A stretch of DNA of 64,000 bases, from positions 1,674,001 through 1,738,000 of the forward strand of contig NADL03000501.1 of assembly GCA_002205965.3 (NCBI GenBank), written 5' to 3'. The position numbers and the translations under genes were made by a program. The notes below the pieces were generated by a model. It was given only the letters and a program-made list of their open reading frames with translations, ran no database searches and was not told the origin of the DNA. Below are positions 23,921-34,786 of this stretch, piece by piece (the stretch's first letter is position 1; each line of letters begins with the position of its first letter). This DNA comes from Kappaphycus alvarezii. Its lineage: Eukaryota; Rhodophyta; Florideophyceae; Gigartinales; Solieriaceae.

Positions 23921-26900
23921 ATGCAGATGGAGCACTTGCGCCACCTAGAAGACAAGCCCACCGAAGGGGATGACGGAAAATGGCTGTCAGAAAGCCCGAT
24001 GTCAGGCACCAACTCGACAAGGCTACCACCAAGGCCCGGGTATTGCCCGCTGTGCCCATCGCTTAGGCCGGGAATACGAACAGTCGCCAGTCTACTGGCC
24101 CACCTTCGTACTACACATAGCGTCGGGTCCAAGATGGGACAACCAAAGGCGCATCAGCACGGCAAGTTGATGAGCTATCTCGCACAGGTGGGCTACTGGT
24201 ACTGTGGTTGTCACAATCAGTACATAGGCTCTAAGGTTTCCGGCCCGACGGCAAACGGCCTCTTCGAGTTCTCCTACTCAAAGTGCCCAAGATGCACAGT
24301 CCATACGGCGCCGAGGCGGTACCTACCACTACACAAGTCACAACTGCGCAGCCCATTACCGCCGACGACAGCCTCCCCAGTCCCCGTCCCAGACGACCCA
24401 GCCCCACCGCCAAATACTGGGTGTACCACACCTTGTATTCCCCCACCAAAGGCCCCTGTCCCCGCGGCTCTTTCATCACCAGCACCCGCGGTAGGCGCTC
24501 AACCATTGCCACCAGAGGCAGACGCTCAACCATCGACACCGGAGATACAACCACTGCCACCCATCCAAGACATATTCACAACGCACACTCCCGTCATGGC
24601 ACATATCCCAACAAAATTCCGGGGACTACTCGCCGAGTTGTATGCCAAGACAATGGAGGAGGCAGTTGCCGCCTGCACATCTGGACAACCCCAGCGAGTG
24701 CAGACATTTGCCAAAGTATTCCTGTTTCCGGCAGTGATGTTTTTGGACATGTCCCTCCCCGGCTCCTGTTCCCTCGAACGCCGCCCGCAATCGATCGCAG
24801 AAGCAATGAAAGAGCGGGTAGAACTATGGACCTCCGGCCAATACATGACTTTGTGGGAACAGGCCGTCAGTACGTCTCCCCCACGCGCTGCGGCTACGCC
24901 GCTTATCTCCGACCAGCAACGGGTAAATATCAGCAGAGCTACTAAACTGGCCAAGGAGGGGGCATACGGAAAGGCAGCACAGGCGCTCGGCTCGTTGGGC
25001 GTCTTACCACCCACCCCCGAGGTCGTCCAGGCACTCCTCGCGAAGCACCTGCAACAAGCTCCCAACGACGAGGCAGCGCACCACACCCCACTAGACAATA
25101 TATCGCCCTTCCGCGACTTCACCGAGAAGGAGGTGCTCGATGCTGTTCGTGGGTTTAAACCAGGTTCCTCTGCGGGGGGTTCTGGTCTCAAACCTTGCCA
25201 CCTCGTCGAACTTCTGCGAGCCCCGTCTTCATCTGGCCCGTCCGGATTTTTGGCAGCCTTGTCTAAAATGGTGAACACCCTAGCAGCCGGCAAGGCCCCA
25301 ACTGCTCTTGCACCTTGGATAGCTGGAGCGCCCCTAACCCCTTTGGCCAAGAAAGACCTGACACCCAGGCCAACAGCCGTAGGAGATACGCTGCGCAGAT
25401 TGACTGGTAGTTGCCTGATGACAAGAGCCTCCGCGAGAGCAGCTAAATACCTACAACCGCTGCAGGTTGGCATCGCTACCCGATCCGGCACTGATACCGT
25501 CGTCCATGGAGTCCGAAGGGTCGTGCAGAAGTTCGGGCACACCTCCGAATACGCATTGCTGACTGTTGACCTCAAAAATGCATTCAATTTGTGCAGTCGG
25601 ACAGCTTTCCTGGCAGCAGTCAAACACCAGTTCCCCGACCTATTCCCGTGGGTGGCATACTGCTATGCACATGAGCCCGCTTTCTTGTGGTTTGGCAGCC
25701 ACATAATCCGGAGCGTGCAAGGAACGCAACAAGGGGACAATCTCGGTGGGCTCCTTTTCGATCTTGCGCTGCACCCCGTTATCCTCAAAATCCAACGGTT
25801 ATTGAAATCAGGGGATGACGAAGAGCAGCAACTCGGCAACCTGCTGTTTCAACTCTGGTACCATGATGATGGGTACATCATCGCAAAACACGACCACCTC
25901 CGCAAGGCACTGGACATCTTGTCATCGCCAGAGGCCACAGCTCGGGGTCTGCACCTAGCAGTGCCGAAATGCAGAATCTGGTGGCCAACTCCACCACTGG
26001 AGTCAGTGCAACGCCTCTATCCAAGAGAACTCACACAGGAGTACAGCGAGGGCACAGTTGTCCTGAACGCTCCGGTTGGCACCAACGGGTTTACCCAGCA
26101 GCACTTCACAGGCCATGTGAAGTCCCTGAAGCCGTTCCTCGACACTATCATCGCCTTGGGGAACACGCGTATCGCGTTCCAGCTCCTGCGCAACTGTTTC
26201 GGGGTCTGTAAGCTCGGGTACCTGTTACGGGTGGTGCCACCAGCTTGCACTGCAGAAGGCGCTGCAATATTCGATGCAATGATGGAGAACTGTGTGCGCA
26301 CACTGGCTGGGGGCGTCCTCGACCCCGACATATTTCGAGAACTGCAGTTGCCCATGAAACCGATCACCGCCAAGAAGCCATCACTGGGAATTGGACTCAC
26401 TTCGGCGAAGTCAATTGCAGCTGCAGCCTTCCTCGCCTCCAGCGCAGCGTCCAACAGGCTGTGTGCAGCCCTCCTCCCAGCGGCAATTACGGATCTCTCA
26501 ACGTACCGAGACATCGTCGAGGCGCACCAGATTTGGTCCCTCTCTTGCTCCCAGTCCAGGATTATCCCCTTTAGTGCCCTCTGCTCAAACAAAACACCAT
26601 CACAGAAGACACTATCGGACGCCATCCACGAGCGGGTGCAAGAGGAGATCGATGTGGGCGACAATAGAAGGCAGGCCTTCCGTGCCTCCATGGGGCTCCC
26701 CGGCGCGAAAGATTGGGTGTACTGCACCCCATCTCCGGGCCTTAAGACTAGCATTGAACCAAGAGAATTCTCAATATGGTCCCAATACTATTGCCAAGTC
26801 CCGCTCTTTCCTCCGGAAACACCATGCCCCAAGCGGAACTGCCCCGAAACTCTCGACTGTTTCGGCGACCATCTGTTGCACTGCCTACACGGGGGCGAAC

Positions 26901-27388
26901 GGACGCGAAGACACGACTGTGAGGTTCGTTTATTGGCAAGCGATCTCATGAAAGCCGCGCGACATCCAGTCATCGAGCCGCGAGAAGGGGTCCACCGCAC
27001 AAGACCCGATGTCCGCGCAATGGGACGAACGGGCAGAACAGACTACTTTGATGTCACCTTCGTCAACCCCCTAGCGCCCTCGAACAGGAGAGTGAGGACA
27101 TTCAACCCACTCACCTCGCTTAACGCGGCAAGAACGGCGAAACACAGAAGATACGAGTCCTTTATCGCGTCTTCCGCCGGAAGTAGGCTAGTGCCCGTCC
27201 CTATCTCTACCCTCGGGGGATGGCACCCGGACGCCCACGCGTTGCTAACCGACGTCGCACGCAACGTCGCTACGAGGGCAAGGGAGACCTACGCAAAGGT
27301 CAACGAAATCTTATCACAGCGTCATGCCGCAGCAGTAGTAATGTCAAACGCAGTGTGCCTGTTGGCCGGCCTCCCGTCAGTTTTCTAG
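23921..27388 (+). CDS. RLE-type non-LTR retrotransposon (LINE, R2-like) protein, intact
   Basis: One uninterrupted 1155-codon frame encodes a complete R2-group LINE protein. Residues 42-66 form a C2H2 finger (C42, C45, H61, H66). A second Cys cluster follows (C95, C97, C122, C125), then a proline-rich linker to about 220. The reverse transcriptase covers roughly 395-700. Its catalytic aspartates are in LLTVDLKNAF (D550) and YHDDG (D649, D650), with the QGDNLGGLLF nucleotide-binding box at 604-613. The C-terminus has a CCHC knuckle (C974, C980, H984, C988) and a restriction-like endonuclease core: HDC, RPD (D1030), then DYFDV (D1041/D1044) and a following K/R-rich helix. It nicks target DNA and primes reverse transcription on the nick. 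Start chosen as the first ATG of the frame. No stop or frameshift, so possibly recently active. Confidence 0.93.
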   Translation: MQMEHLRHLEDKPTEGDDGKWLSESPMSGTNSTRLPPRPGYCPLCPSLRPGIRTVASLLAHLRTTHSVGSKMGQPKAHQHGKLMSYLAQVGYWYCGCHNQYIGSKVSGPTANGLFEFSYSKCPRCTVHTAPRRYLPLHKSQLRSPLPPTTASPVPVPDDPAPPPNTGCTTPCIPPPKAPVPAALSSPAPAVGAQPLPPEADAQPSTPEIQPLPPIQDIFTTHTPVMAHIPTKFRGLLAELYAKTMEEAVAACTSGQPQRVQTFAKVFLFPAVMFLDMSLPGSCSLERRPQSIAEAMKERVELWTSGQYMTLWEQAVSTSPPRAAATPLISDQQRVNISRATKLAKEGAYGKAAQALGSLGVLPPTPEVVQALLAKHLQQAPNDEAAHHTPLDNISPFRDFTEKEVLDAVRGFKPGSSAGGSGLKPCHLVELLRAPSSSGPSGFLAALSKMVNTLAAGKAPTALAPWIAGAPLTPLAKKDLTPRPTAVGDTLRRLTGSCLMTRASARAAKYLQPLQVGIATRSGTDTVVHGVRRVVQKFGHTSEYALLTVDLKNAFNLCSRTAFLAAVKHQFPDLFPWVAYCYAHEPAFLWFGSHIIRSVQGTQQGDNLGGLLFDLALHPVILKIQRLLKSGDDEEQQLGNLLFQLWYHDDGYIIAKHDHLRKALDILSSPEATARGLHLAVPKCRIWWPTPPLESVQRLYPRELTQEYSEGTVVLNAPVGTNGFTQQHFTGHVKSLKPFLDTIIALGNTRIAFQLLRNCFGVCKLGYLLRVVPPACTAEGAAIFDAMMENCVRTLAGGVLDPDIFRELQLPMKPITAKKPSLGIGLTSAKSIAAAAFLASSAASNRLCAALLPAAITDLSTYRDIVEAHQIWSLSCSQSRIIPFSALCSNKTPSQKTLSDAIHERVQEEIDVGDNRRQAFRASMGLPGAKDWVYCTPSPGLKTSIEPREFSIWSQYYCQVPLFPPETPCPKRNCPETLDCFGDHLLHCLHGGERTRRHDCEVRLLASDLMKAARHPVIEPREGVHRTRPDVRAMGRTGRTDYFDVTFVNPLAPSNRRVRTFNPLTSLNAARTAKHRRYESFIASSAGSRLVPVPISTLGGWHPDAHALLTDVARNVATRARETYAKVNEILSQRHAAAVVMSNAVCLLAGLPSVF

Positions 27389-28857
27389 CGTTTTGACGTC
27401 TTCCTGCCATCTCTTTACATTGTAAGCCTTTACCATCACGACATCCCTCAGGGAACAGCTGACCATATTTTTCATGCATTAAAAACACCCCAAATTTCCC
27501 CTTGTGTTAAGCTTCCGGATTTCAGACAGAGGATGCTTCCCTCGACGGAAGGCAGTGAACCACTCCACTTACCCAAACATTTAAGTAGACCATAATCACT
27601 GTACGTCCCCACCTCCCCACCAGTCAGATTTACAGTTCCGGATGCATCCAGATGCATTTTCCACTGTCACAGGCCTTCGCAAAACCTGTAGCGAACAGAG
27701 CCGTGAGGCATTTGTCGAGGGCAAAATCGTTTGTTTTACAACAGCACGTCGCGGCAGTGATCATTTCTATAGCGGCCTGTCTGTTGCCTGGTCTCTCAGC
27801 ATCATTTTAGACAGAAGGAAGACTTCTGTCGTCTTTTCGGTACACACAGCTCACCTCCCAAACTCCCCCGGTTCATAGCCCTTCGAAGTCTCGCAGTAAA
27901 TACATCCCCTATTTTCCCCTTGATGTATAATTTGACCTTCATACACGTCGCGTTTGAAGTACTGGAAGTATGGAAATAACGTAGACCCGTGGCGCGATCT
28001 CTGCAAGAACGAGGGGCGGCGGCGGTATACGGGTTTGATCATTTGGACCTCCACTATGCTCGTCCTGGCTCTCCGATGCGCACCCAGGGTGCAAACTTTT
28101 CTCCAGCCGTTGCAATTCCCTCACGCCGCACAATTGAAGTTTTAAAAGCTTTCTTTAGACCTGAAGGAAACGGTATCATCTAGTGGTTTGATGATGCAGG
28201 ATATGCAAAAAAGTGCCGGTGCCAGCAAGGTCCTCTTCTCGAGGAGCATTTTGAACGACGCCCTATTCTTGTCTGCCGGTGCCGATCCACTTCTTCACTG
28301 CTATCGAGGAACAGGCTGCGCAAATCGTTGCGCTCGAGCCCGTGTACCTTCACAACACAGATAAGCTGCACCTTAAATATGGACTTGGCTGTGCAATCCC
28401 GACCGGGATCGCTAACTCTGTGCTCGGTCGCACGCCGTCTCATGGCGGCAGTGTACAGTCTTCCCGGAAGTTACCGCACTCGTCATCTCCTAATTTTCCA
28501 AAGCGATGTCACTTTTTGCTGAAACAAAAGGGGGGGGAAATGGGGGTGCTTTACTGATAAGGGATGTAGGACGGTAATTTTCCGAAGGCTAGGGGCGGCA
28601 GGTCTGTGTACTACAGAATGATCGCAAGTAGGGTAATAACTTCGACTGGTTGCCCTTAGGCCCAATTAATCATTCGGTATCGCTGGCACCTGTGCAGTAC
28701 TTTATTGTAACATCGTGACCGCTCCCACGGCACGCTGAGAGCGGTGTTATTTTTTGCTCAATCCGCGTTCTGCTGTCCTTTCGAAAGAACATTCGGGTTG
28801 ATAATTGTGGGAAATATGTAGCTCGTTACGATTGGAATGCCGCAAGAGGCTGGTTTT
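27389..28857. other. LINE 3' flank and spacer, no recognised gene
   Basis: No poly(A) tail is seen after the LINE stop codon, so its 3' end is undefined. Short frames (27642-27878, 27989-28183, 28279-28557) have no recognised domain. An inverted-repeat pair at 27894 and 28556 may bound a small non-autonomous element. Confidence 0.4.
27894..28556. mobile_element. candidate 663-bp MITE-like element
   Basis: CAGTAAATACATCCCC..TTTTCCCC at 27894-27919 is mirrored at 28530-28556 by the complement of CAGTAAAGCACCCCCATTTC. That gives imperfect inverted ends of about 24 bases starting with the same CAGTAAA. No long frame lies between them. I see no clear flanking target duplication, which keeps confidence low. 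Confidence 0.35.
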
Positions 28858-29010
28858 TAAGACGCTCCCTTCTAAAGAGGAAACACGGAGTGATCATTTT
28901 CTGTAACAGATGAGCTGGCTGATACCCAATCAAGTTGTATGGCAGTACGCATGTATACGAAATGTCGCGGCAGGCGCTGATGACACTTCACTCTACCAGC
29001 ATGTAGAGGG
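28858..29010 (+). repeat. dispersed repeat shared with 49462-49650 (LTR fragment?)
   Basis: Segments TCATTTTCT..AGAT, then GGC-TGATACCC..TCAA.TTGTATG.CAGT, then ACTTCA.TCT.CCAG occur in the same order at 28890-29010 and 49497-49640, with small gaps between them. At the second place the repeat lies just beyond the 3' end of a copia pol, where an LTR should be, so this copy may be an eroded solo LTR of that family. Confidence 0.55.
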
Positions 29011-29222
29011 GAGGCCAGGGAGCAAACAAGCCGCATTGGAGGTCACTACCTTTGTGGAGTGCCGCTGCAAAAGAATACCCTGCACCCTCGAAATCGGTTC
29101 TCACAAGCTCCTTTCTCCAGGTGGAAATTTGGGTTATTGTAATGTACGGAAGATGTGGTGGCCGCTGGTGGAATTGCGTAAGGCGGGACAAGTCATCACT
29201 GGGTATCCCTAAATCACTTTCC

Positions 29223-29740
29223 CTAAAGGGCCGGCTCAATGCCAGAGAGCGGGGATGCCGCGTTAGACATAACGGCTGCGACAGCGTCCCTCTTAGTTAG
29301 CACCGCTGGAACGGCCACGTTCCGAGCGACATCGGTTAGCACCGCAGTCGCGTCTGGATGCCAGCTTCCGAGGGTGGACATGGGGATGGGCACAAGCCTC
29401 CCTCTAGCAGAAGTCGCGATCAAAGGTTCATACCTTCTGCGCTTGACGGATATTGCCACATTGAGTGAAGTGAGCGAATTAAAAGCACATGCTCGCCCAG
29501 TAGAAGGCGCAAAGTGGTCGACGAACGTGAGATCGAGGAAGTCTCCCTCCATTAGTGCCCATTGCCTGAATATCTGGCCTTGTGCAGCGGAGACCCTGTC
29601 GCTGTTCGATGGCGGGGTGGCGGGCTGCTTTCTGCAGGTATTGGGCGAGGAGGACGACTTGACAGTCGTGTCGCCGGTTTCGGTGCCCGCCATGCAAGCA
29701 GTGGATTAGTTGGTTCCCGAACCAGTCGAGGACCATTTGA
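29223..29740 (-). pseudogene. 5'-truncated relative of the LINE (endonuclease end only)
   Basis: Read leftward from about 29740, the minus strand gives the LINE's C-terminal domain in pieces: LIHCLHGGHRNRRHDCQV, KAARHPAIEQRQG..CTRPDIQAMG, then, in another frame, DLTFVDHFAPS, FNSLTSLNVA..KRRRYEPLIA, GRLVPIPMSTLGSWHPDA, LTDVARNVA and a final MSNAASPLSG before the stop. Each piece has a direct counterpart in residues 980-1155 of the protein at 23921-27388. It starts inside the CCHC/endonuclease region, as expected from 5' truncation during insertion. The divergence and at least one frameshift make it old and a different subfamily. It lies tail-to-tail with the intact copy. Confidence 0.88.
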
Positions 29741-31659
29741 AAGCGGCGTGATCCTGAATTTCAGAATGAGGGTGAAAATGGGGAATGACACTTCAGTTTG
29801 ATCACGAGCGGAGAATTGCGAATAGCTGTAGCGGGACAGCGATTTGAAGGCGTTTCTCCCTCCATCTGATGCTTGCGATTTCTCGTTCAGTATTCCATTT
29901 CGGATATTTGTGTAGACGTCATCGGTTTAGACCAATGAATGCTATCATTCGTTGCAATTTTAGCTCTTTGATGAGCTGCGGTAAAGTTATTAATAATTCA
30001 AGGATACATTTACAGTACGGTAGTGTCCAGCTCCTTTCGGCTTGGACAAGCCTCCAATTGGGTGGACTGATCTGTCTCAATATGAGCTACGGAGTACAGC
30101 ACCATGTTGTACTGTACTGTACTGTACACTGTACGGTACAGTCCCGTCCGCTGGATCAATGATCTAGTCCAGTTACAGTACTGTATAGTTGTGCCCCTCT
30201 GTGAATTTCACTCGTAATTACAGTTTTAAAGTTCACTGTAGAGCGTCCGGTGTATACGGTACTGTGCGGTGCAGCAGTTTACCCAGATGATTTTTGTCGT
30301 AGCGCAGAATAAATCTTCCAATCTATCATATGATACAGTTCAACCCATCAGACTGCACTTATTTCTTCCGCGACAATGCCAACAATGTAAAATGCAAATA
30401 GACTCCAGAGCACCGTCGGCAAAAAGCGCGGTCCTTCTGGGCTGCTTTCACTGCCAGAAAACCGCCAGGAATGCCTTATCAAGCCGTGTGCGTAGGTACG
30501 TACCTCTCACAGCGACTGTAACTTTGAGTCCTGGCACAGAATTTAGGCAAGCGCATATCGTTACCTACAATGCCCCCATGACAATTCAGGTCCGTGGCCT
30601 CCGCGCCTGGGGAGCAACATTTTGGTCGTTTCCTTTGTCCTGGGTATTGCTTGCAGCAGGGCCCACTAGATCGCAGTAGATGGAGCTGGTCTTGTCCGAG
30701 GGAAGGAATTTCGAGACCTGGAGCTGAAACTACTGGTCGACTACTGAGTATTATCGACATAGCACTGCGGCGACCCGAGCTTCACGTTTAATCTCATTGT
30801 TTTTGCTTCACTTGGTGCGCCTTTCCCCATTGCAGCTCGTTTTATCGCCGTTTATCCGGCTGCAAAGTCTAGATAATGCACGTTTGTCGCAACGATACAT
30901 CGACGAAGTTTCTAGTGCCTTTGCGCCATCATCCAGTCCATTGCTATGCCTTTAATATCCAGAGCTCTGTATACATCATATCCCTGAAAAACATCTGTGG
31001 TTGGTTCCTGCTGGTTTTACAGATAGATATACAGTATACCACAAGTTCAGTCGGTCACCGCGCTCACAATGGCATTTTTGTCATTATGCACTACAATCCA
31101 CGTATTCACAGAATTTACAAATAAATTTCTAAATTATTGGCTACCTACAGTACAACATGCTCGAATGCCAGTTGATGGCACGGGTGACAGCACGGGCGAC
31201 AATAGATCAGAGGAATCAAGTGTCAACAGCCGCATCAGCATCATAACATTCTTCATCTGTTTTCTACGCCTTCTCCATCCAATTGCTATCATTACCTACC
31301 CTACCCTACCATAATCAGATTCCGGCCATACCTGTTCACATTGCAGCATACTTCATAGTTTTGAACGCCAGTTTTTACTTAACCCGCAGAGTGCTGCTGC
31401 AGATTGGCTTTCTATTGAGCGAGCGAAATGACGCTGTTCGTCAAAAACTCACTGGCGGAATTGACTTTTTGAGTCAACTTGAGCACCGACAACTAGGTTA
31501 CATTTCCCGCACCCAACCATTCACCTATACTACCATTATTCCTGCTAACCGCAAATCTTGTCCCTTTCTCCAAAATAAGTATTGCAAATGCTGCTACATT
31601 TATACTTCAAATTCATGTGCGCCGCCTTACTCTTGCCTTGTCACAAGTCACACGATAGA
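29741..31659. other. host-type spacer with TACTG/TACAG pentamers
   Basis: Contains a (TACTG)n-like run at 30110-30150 and further pentamers to 30270. A plus frame at 30269-30679 (136 codons) has a possible CxxC..CxxC pair (CQQC and CFHC, 18 residues apart), but no family I recognise and a strong overlapping antisense frame. I treat it as unproven. The last part (about 31300-31650) is upstream DNA of the bZIP gene. Confidence 0.4.
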
Positions 31660-32190
31660 ATGGAGCGCGATACCCTCTCTCATAATGGCTCAAGCTCCCC
31701 TGCCCATTCTGCCGACAAAGAATTCATCTCCCCCCCCATTTCATCCGGTTCTGCCGCTGGTCCTCAAGCAGCATCAAGTTCTGACATTATCACCCCAGTC
31801 CCGCTTCCAAGTTCCGTGCGCGGTGCACCAGAAGAGCTCAAGCCAGCAATTCGCAAAAATCAAAACAAGGAATCGGCACGTCGTTCTCGTCATCGTCGAA
31901 AGGAACTCGTCAGTAATTTATCACGTTCTCTCCAAATTTTATTGCAAAGAACGGCTGACATTGAGGCGCGTCTTGCAAACGTGGAGCAGTTTGTTTCAAG
32001 GCTTGGGTTTATAGCGCCACCAATACCTGCGCCACTGCGTCAATTTCCGGATTTACTAACAAGTGGATCTGATAGGAGTGTGGGGGAAAGTGGAGGCGGT
32101 AGGACTGAGCAAGGGAGTGTAGCGCAGCAACCGACGTTAGAGGATAAGGAGCTTCAGCTTTTGATTGAACGCTGCATGGGACAGCTCTAA
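31660..32190 (+). CDS. bZIP transcription factor
   Basis: A 176-residue nuclear DNA-binding protein by its domain. Residues 61-80 form the basic region, with the invariant N69 and R77 spaced as N-x7-R in NKESARRSR, the pattern typical of plant and algal bZIPs. R77 is followed after nine residues by the zipper, with heptad positions L87, L94, I101, V108 and L115. The N-terminal 60 residues are Ser/Pro-rich and probably disordered; the C-terminus is Gly/Ser-rich and ends in a short charged helix (EDKELQLLIERCMGQL). It should dimerise and bind an ACGT-type site, but partner and targets are unknown. I chose the ATG at 31660 because the frame upstream of it (to 31582) is hydrophobic and unlike the rest. 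A 732-base frame overlapping its start is composition-driven. No intron is needed. Confidence 0.88.
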   Translation: MERDTLSHNGSSSPAHSADKEFISPPISSGSAAGPQAASSSDIITPVPLPSSVRGAPEELKPAIRKNQNKESARRSRHRRKELVSNLSRSLQILLQRTADIEARLANVEQFVSRLGFIAPPIPAPLRQFPDLLTSGSDRSVGESGGGRTEQGSVAQQPTLEDKELQLLIERCMGQL

Positions 32191-34786
32191 CTTCACTAGT
32201 TAGAACACTAATGTCAACTAACTTGCGTCATTACAGGTACTGATGACCATGCAAAGAATCGATTCGAAATGTATTTAGCTAGTCCAAGAGGATACCTTCG
32301 TATTGGTGTCAATATTTCACTCGACAGAATTAAACAAAGTACCCTAGGCGTTTGCCCATCAGTCTTGCAGAGCCTGATTTACGGATCGTTTCGGTTTCGA
32401 CTTAATCTCGATGGCGTTGTTCTGATGTCATCGGTGTCAGAAACTGAAACGAGTCGGACAACGAAAGCCCATAGTGTGGGTAGTTTCGGACCTTCGTAAC
32501 ATTACCATACCTCAATTGCTCAGCATGCAAACTAATCACGTTCTGTAACAAGTGTTTGCACTGTCAACTTTCCACGGTTGATACTGCACAATACTGTAGC
32601 TTTGTATTCGAGTTGCCCCAAATCATTCCATACCGAAACGGGGGTCACTACAAATCACACGTGAGGCCTTAATTTCAGATTGAGACGATTTATAGCGACG
32701 GTCCTATTGGAATGGCATACGAGCGAGGAGCGTTGTCACGGCTCTGGACCAGACGACGTAGCTCAGTCCTTGCTAAATACACAGCTTAACGATGCTCCAT
32801 TGCTGTACATTCCTGCATGCGATTTGTTCAACGCAATCAAATAATACCCACTCAATGCGCGAAGAGGGAACGATAACGATGTCAAAAGCGGTTGCGACGA
32901 AGTTCTCCAGCATATGGACAGACGGATCAGAATCAAGAGGCAGCAAAAGTGCACCACGGAGAGTCTGACGGAATGCGCGGAGCTTGGCACGGCCCGCAAG
33001 TTCGTTAGTGCAAGCGGGCTGAGTAGCAGCTTGTCGAGGAGAGGTGGGGGCGAGGGAACGGGGAGCGAATCGAAACGCTATAGGTTATGGCCTTCTCACA
33101 CGGGCAGCCGGAGAAGGGAGGATGGTTGTAAAAGGATGTCGGCGGAGCAATGATCAAGGCCGAGAACCGACAGGAGCACCCCTTGGTGATCTCGAGCGGC
33201 CTTGAATATTCCTGTGGTGAGGGAATTGTGGATTGCGTCGTCTCTGCGCAGGATCCCGAGACCAAACTTGCATGTCGGGGCGTGGTCGCCTAGACAGTTG
33301 ATGTTGCTATGGCAAGAGTGGCATCAAGGCGACAAAATGGAGTTGTCGGAGACTGGAAGGTCGATATGCCGGTGTAGCATGGGCGATCAGATGCCATCAT
33401 GAACCCGGGACAAGGGTTTGGACTGGGGGGTGAGGAAGCCAGTGGCGAAGTCAGTGGCGATGGGAGTGAATTGAGGGCGGCGGCTGGCGCAGCGGAAGAG
33501 AGTCGACTGGGATCTGTAGACTGGGATCTGTAATGTGCTGTACAGTACGGTACTGTAGGAGCAAGTTGGGTAACCTTGCTAGACATTGGCCTCCCAGCAA
33601 GCGTGGGCGTCGGTATCATTCAGAGCCTGGAAAGAGAACGCGAGAGGGTGTTTATTGCAGGATACTGGGTGGTGGCGTTGTTGTCGTACAGTACGGTAGG
33701 GGCAAACGTGACCAGCGGGGTACTGTACATTCTACAGTAAGGAGTCGGAAAAGTTCTGTACAGAAGCGTTTTGGCAGGAGCTGCCGAAGGCCTACTGTAC
33801 AGTGGGGTGGAGGACAGGACGGATACTGTAATGCGGCGGTACGGCGCGAAGCTGCGAATGGACTGTGAGAGGCCGTTGGGGACCTTTGTGTGAATTTGTT
33901 CCTTTCCAAGCAGTTTTACCAAGTACCGGACGTACTGTACAGTAGTTTTCGTGCTTTATCCAGATTACTGTAGAGGGAAGTGCAACGAGCAGGGCCACTA
34001 AAATTAACCAGCTTTGGAGGGTTTAAGAGTTCCGGACAAGACGAGGACGTACTGTGTGTTAAAAGCTTTTCGAATTAAAATATCTGTAATTAAAATTCTG
34101 TAATTTTTGTTACTGTACAGTACAGAACAGTATTCTCGTATTTACTGTACGGGATTATACAGTACAGTACAGTATAGTATAGTGCAGTGGAGGACATTAA
34201 GTGTAACATACTTTACTGTAAATTACTTGTACCGTAGAACTGTGTTTTAAATTCTGTACTGCTGAGGTGAACGAAATGTCGACTACTGACGGCTACGGAG
34301 GGATATACGGGATACATTGGGGTTAACACGTACAGTTTGTTTTGAAAAGTACAGTACAGTTTGGAATTTCAGCCGGCAATTACAATTTAGAATTATCTTC
34401 TAATTTCGTGGGATCAATCTCGCGGATACCCTGCGATCAGTTGCACTGTCACATGACAACGCTGGTCCCAAGCTTGAACCGATTCCCGTCGTACCTGTGC
34501 TCTGCATTTCGGCATCCCATTCGATCCACGGGGTATACCCTTCCACCCACACTTCTGCGTCTAGAGCGTTTCATCGAAACACTCGAGTTCCCGATACGCT
34601 ACTTTTGTTTGGACGACATAATACAAAGCCATCCTTTTCCTCGCTTCAGCAGACTCAACGGTTGACATTCCACTCAACGGATCAAGTTTCACAAAGGCCA
34701 AAGCAACTGATGCCTTTTTGCACACAAACGTACACCCTTCGACAGTTGTTTTCAGACATAAACCCAAGCACCCTCCCACTGTCGCC
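32191..34786. other. intergenic, pentamer-rich, no recognised gene
   Basis: Short frames in both directions (32269-32499, 32914-33153, 33290-33619, 33620-33922) lack domains. From 33533 to 34360 there are many TACAG/TACTG/TACGG pentamers, densest at 34108-34185. 34380-34786 is the likely upstream region of the zinc-finger gene. Confidence 0.5.
33533..34362. repeat. dispersed TACAG/TACTG pentamer cluster
   Basis: Repeated GTACAGTAC, GTACTGTAC and GTACGGTA words, often in pairs with opposite orientation (for example CTGTACAGTACGGTACTGTA at 33540). Because TACAG and CTGTA are complements, the tracts are quasi-palindromic. Confidence 0.8.

Noticed and set aside
24526-25623. Long minus-strand frame of 365 codons inside the LINE
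   Set aside because: It is antisense to the zinc-finger/reverse transcriptase coding sequence, GC-rich DNA makes such shadows open, and its translation has no domain.
26017-26754. Minus-strand frame of 245 codons
   Set aside because: Antisense shadow of the LINE thumb/endonuclease region.
30269-30679. Zinc-ribbon protein suggested by CQQC and CFHC
   Set aside because: Only two CxxC pairs, no family context, and an equally open antisense frame; kept as an unproven frame in the spacer entry.
31283-32014. 243-codon plus frame overlapping the bZIP gene
   Set aside because: Offset from the frame with the invariant basic region and heptads; low-complexity translation without a domain.
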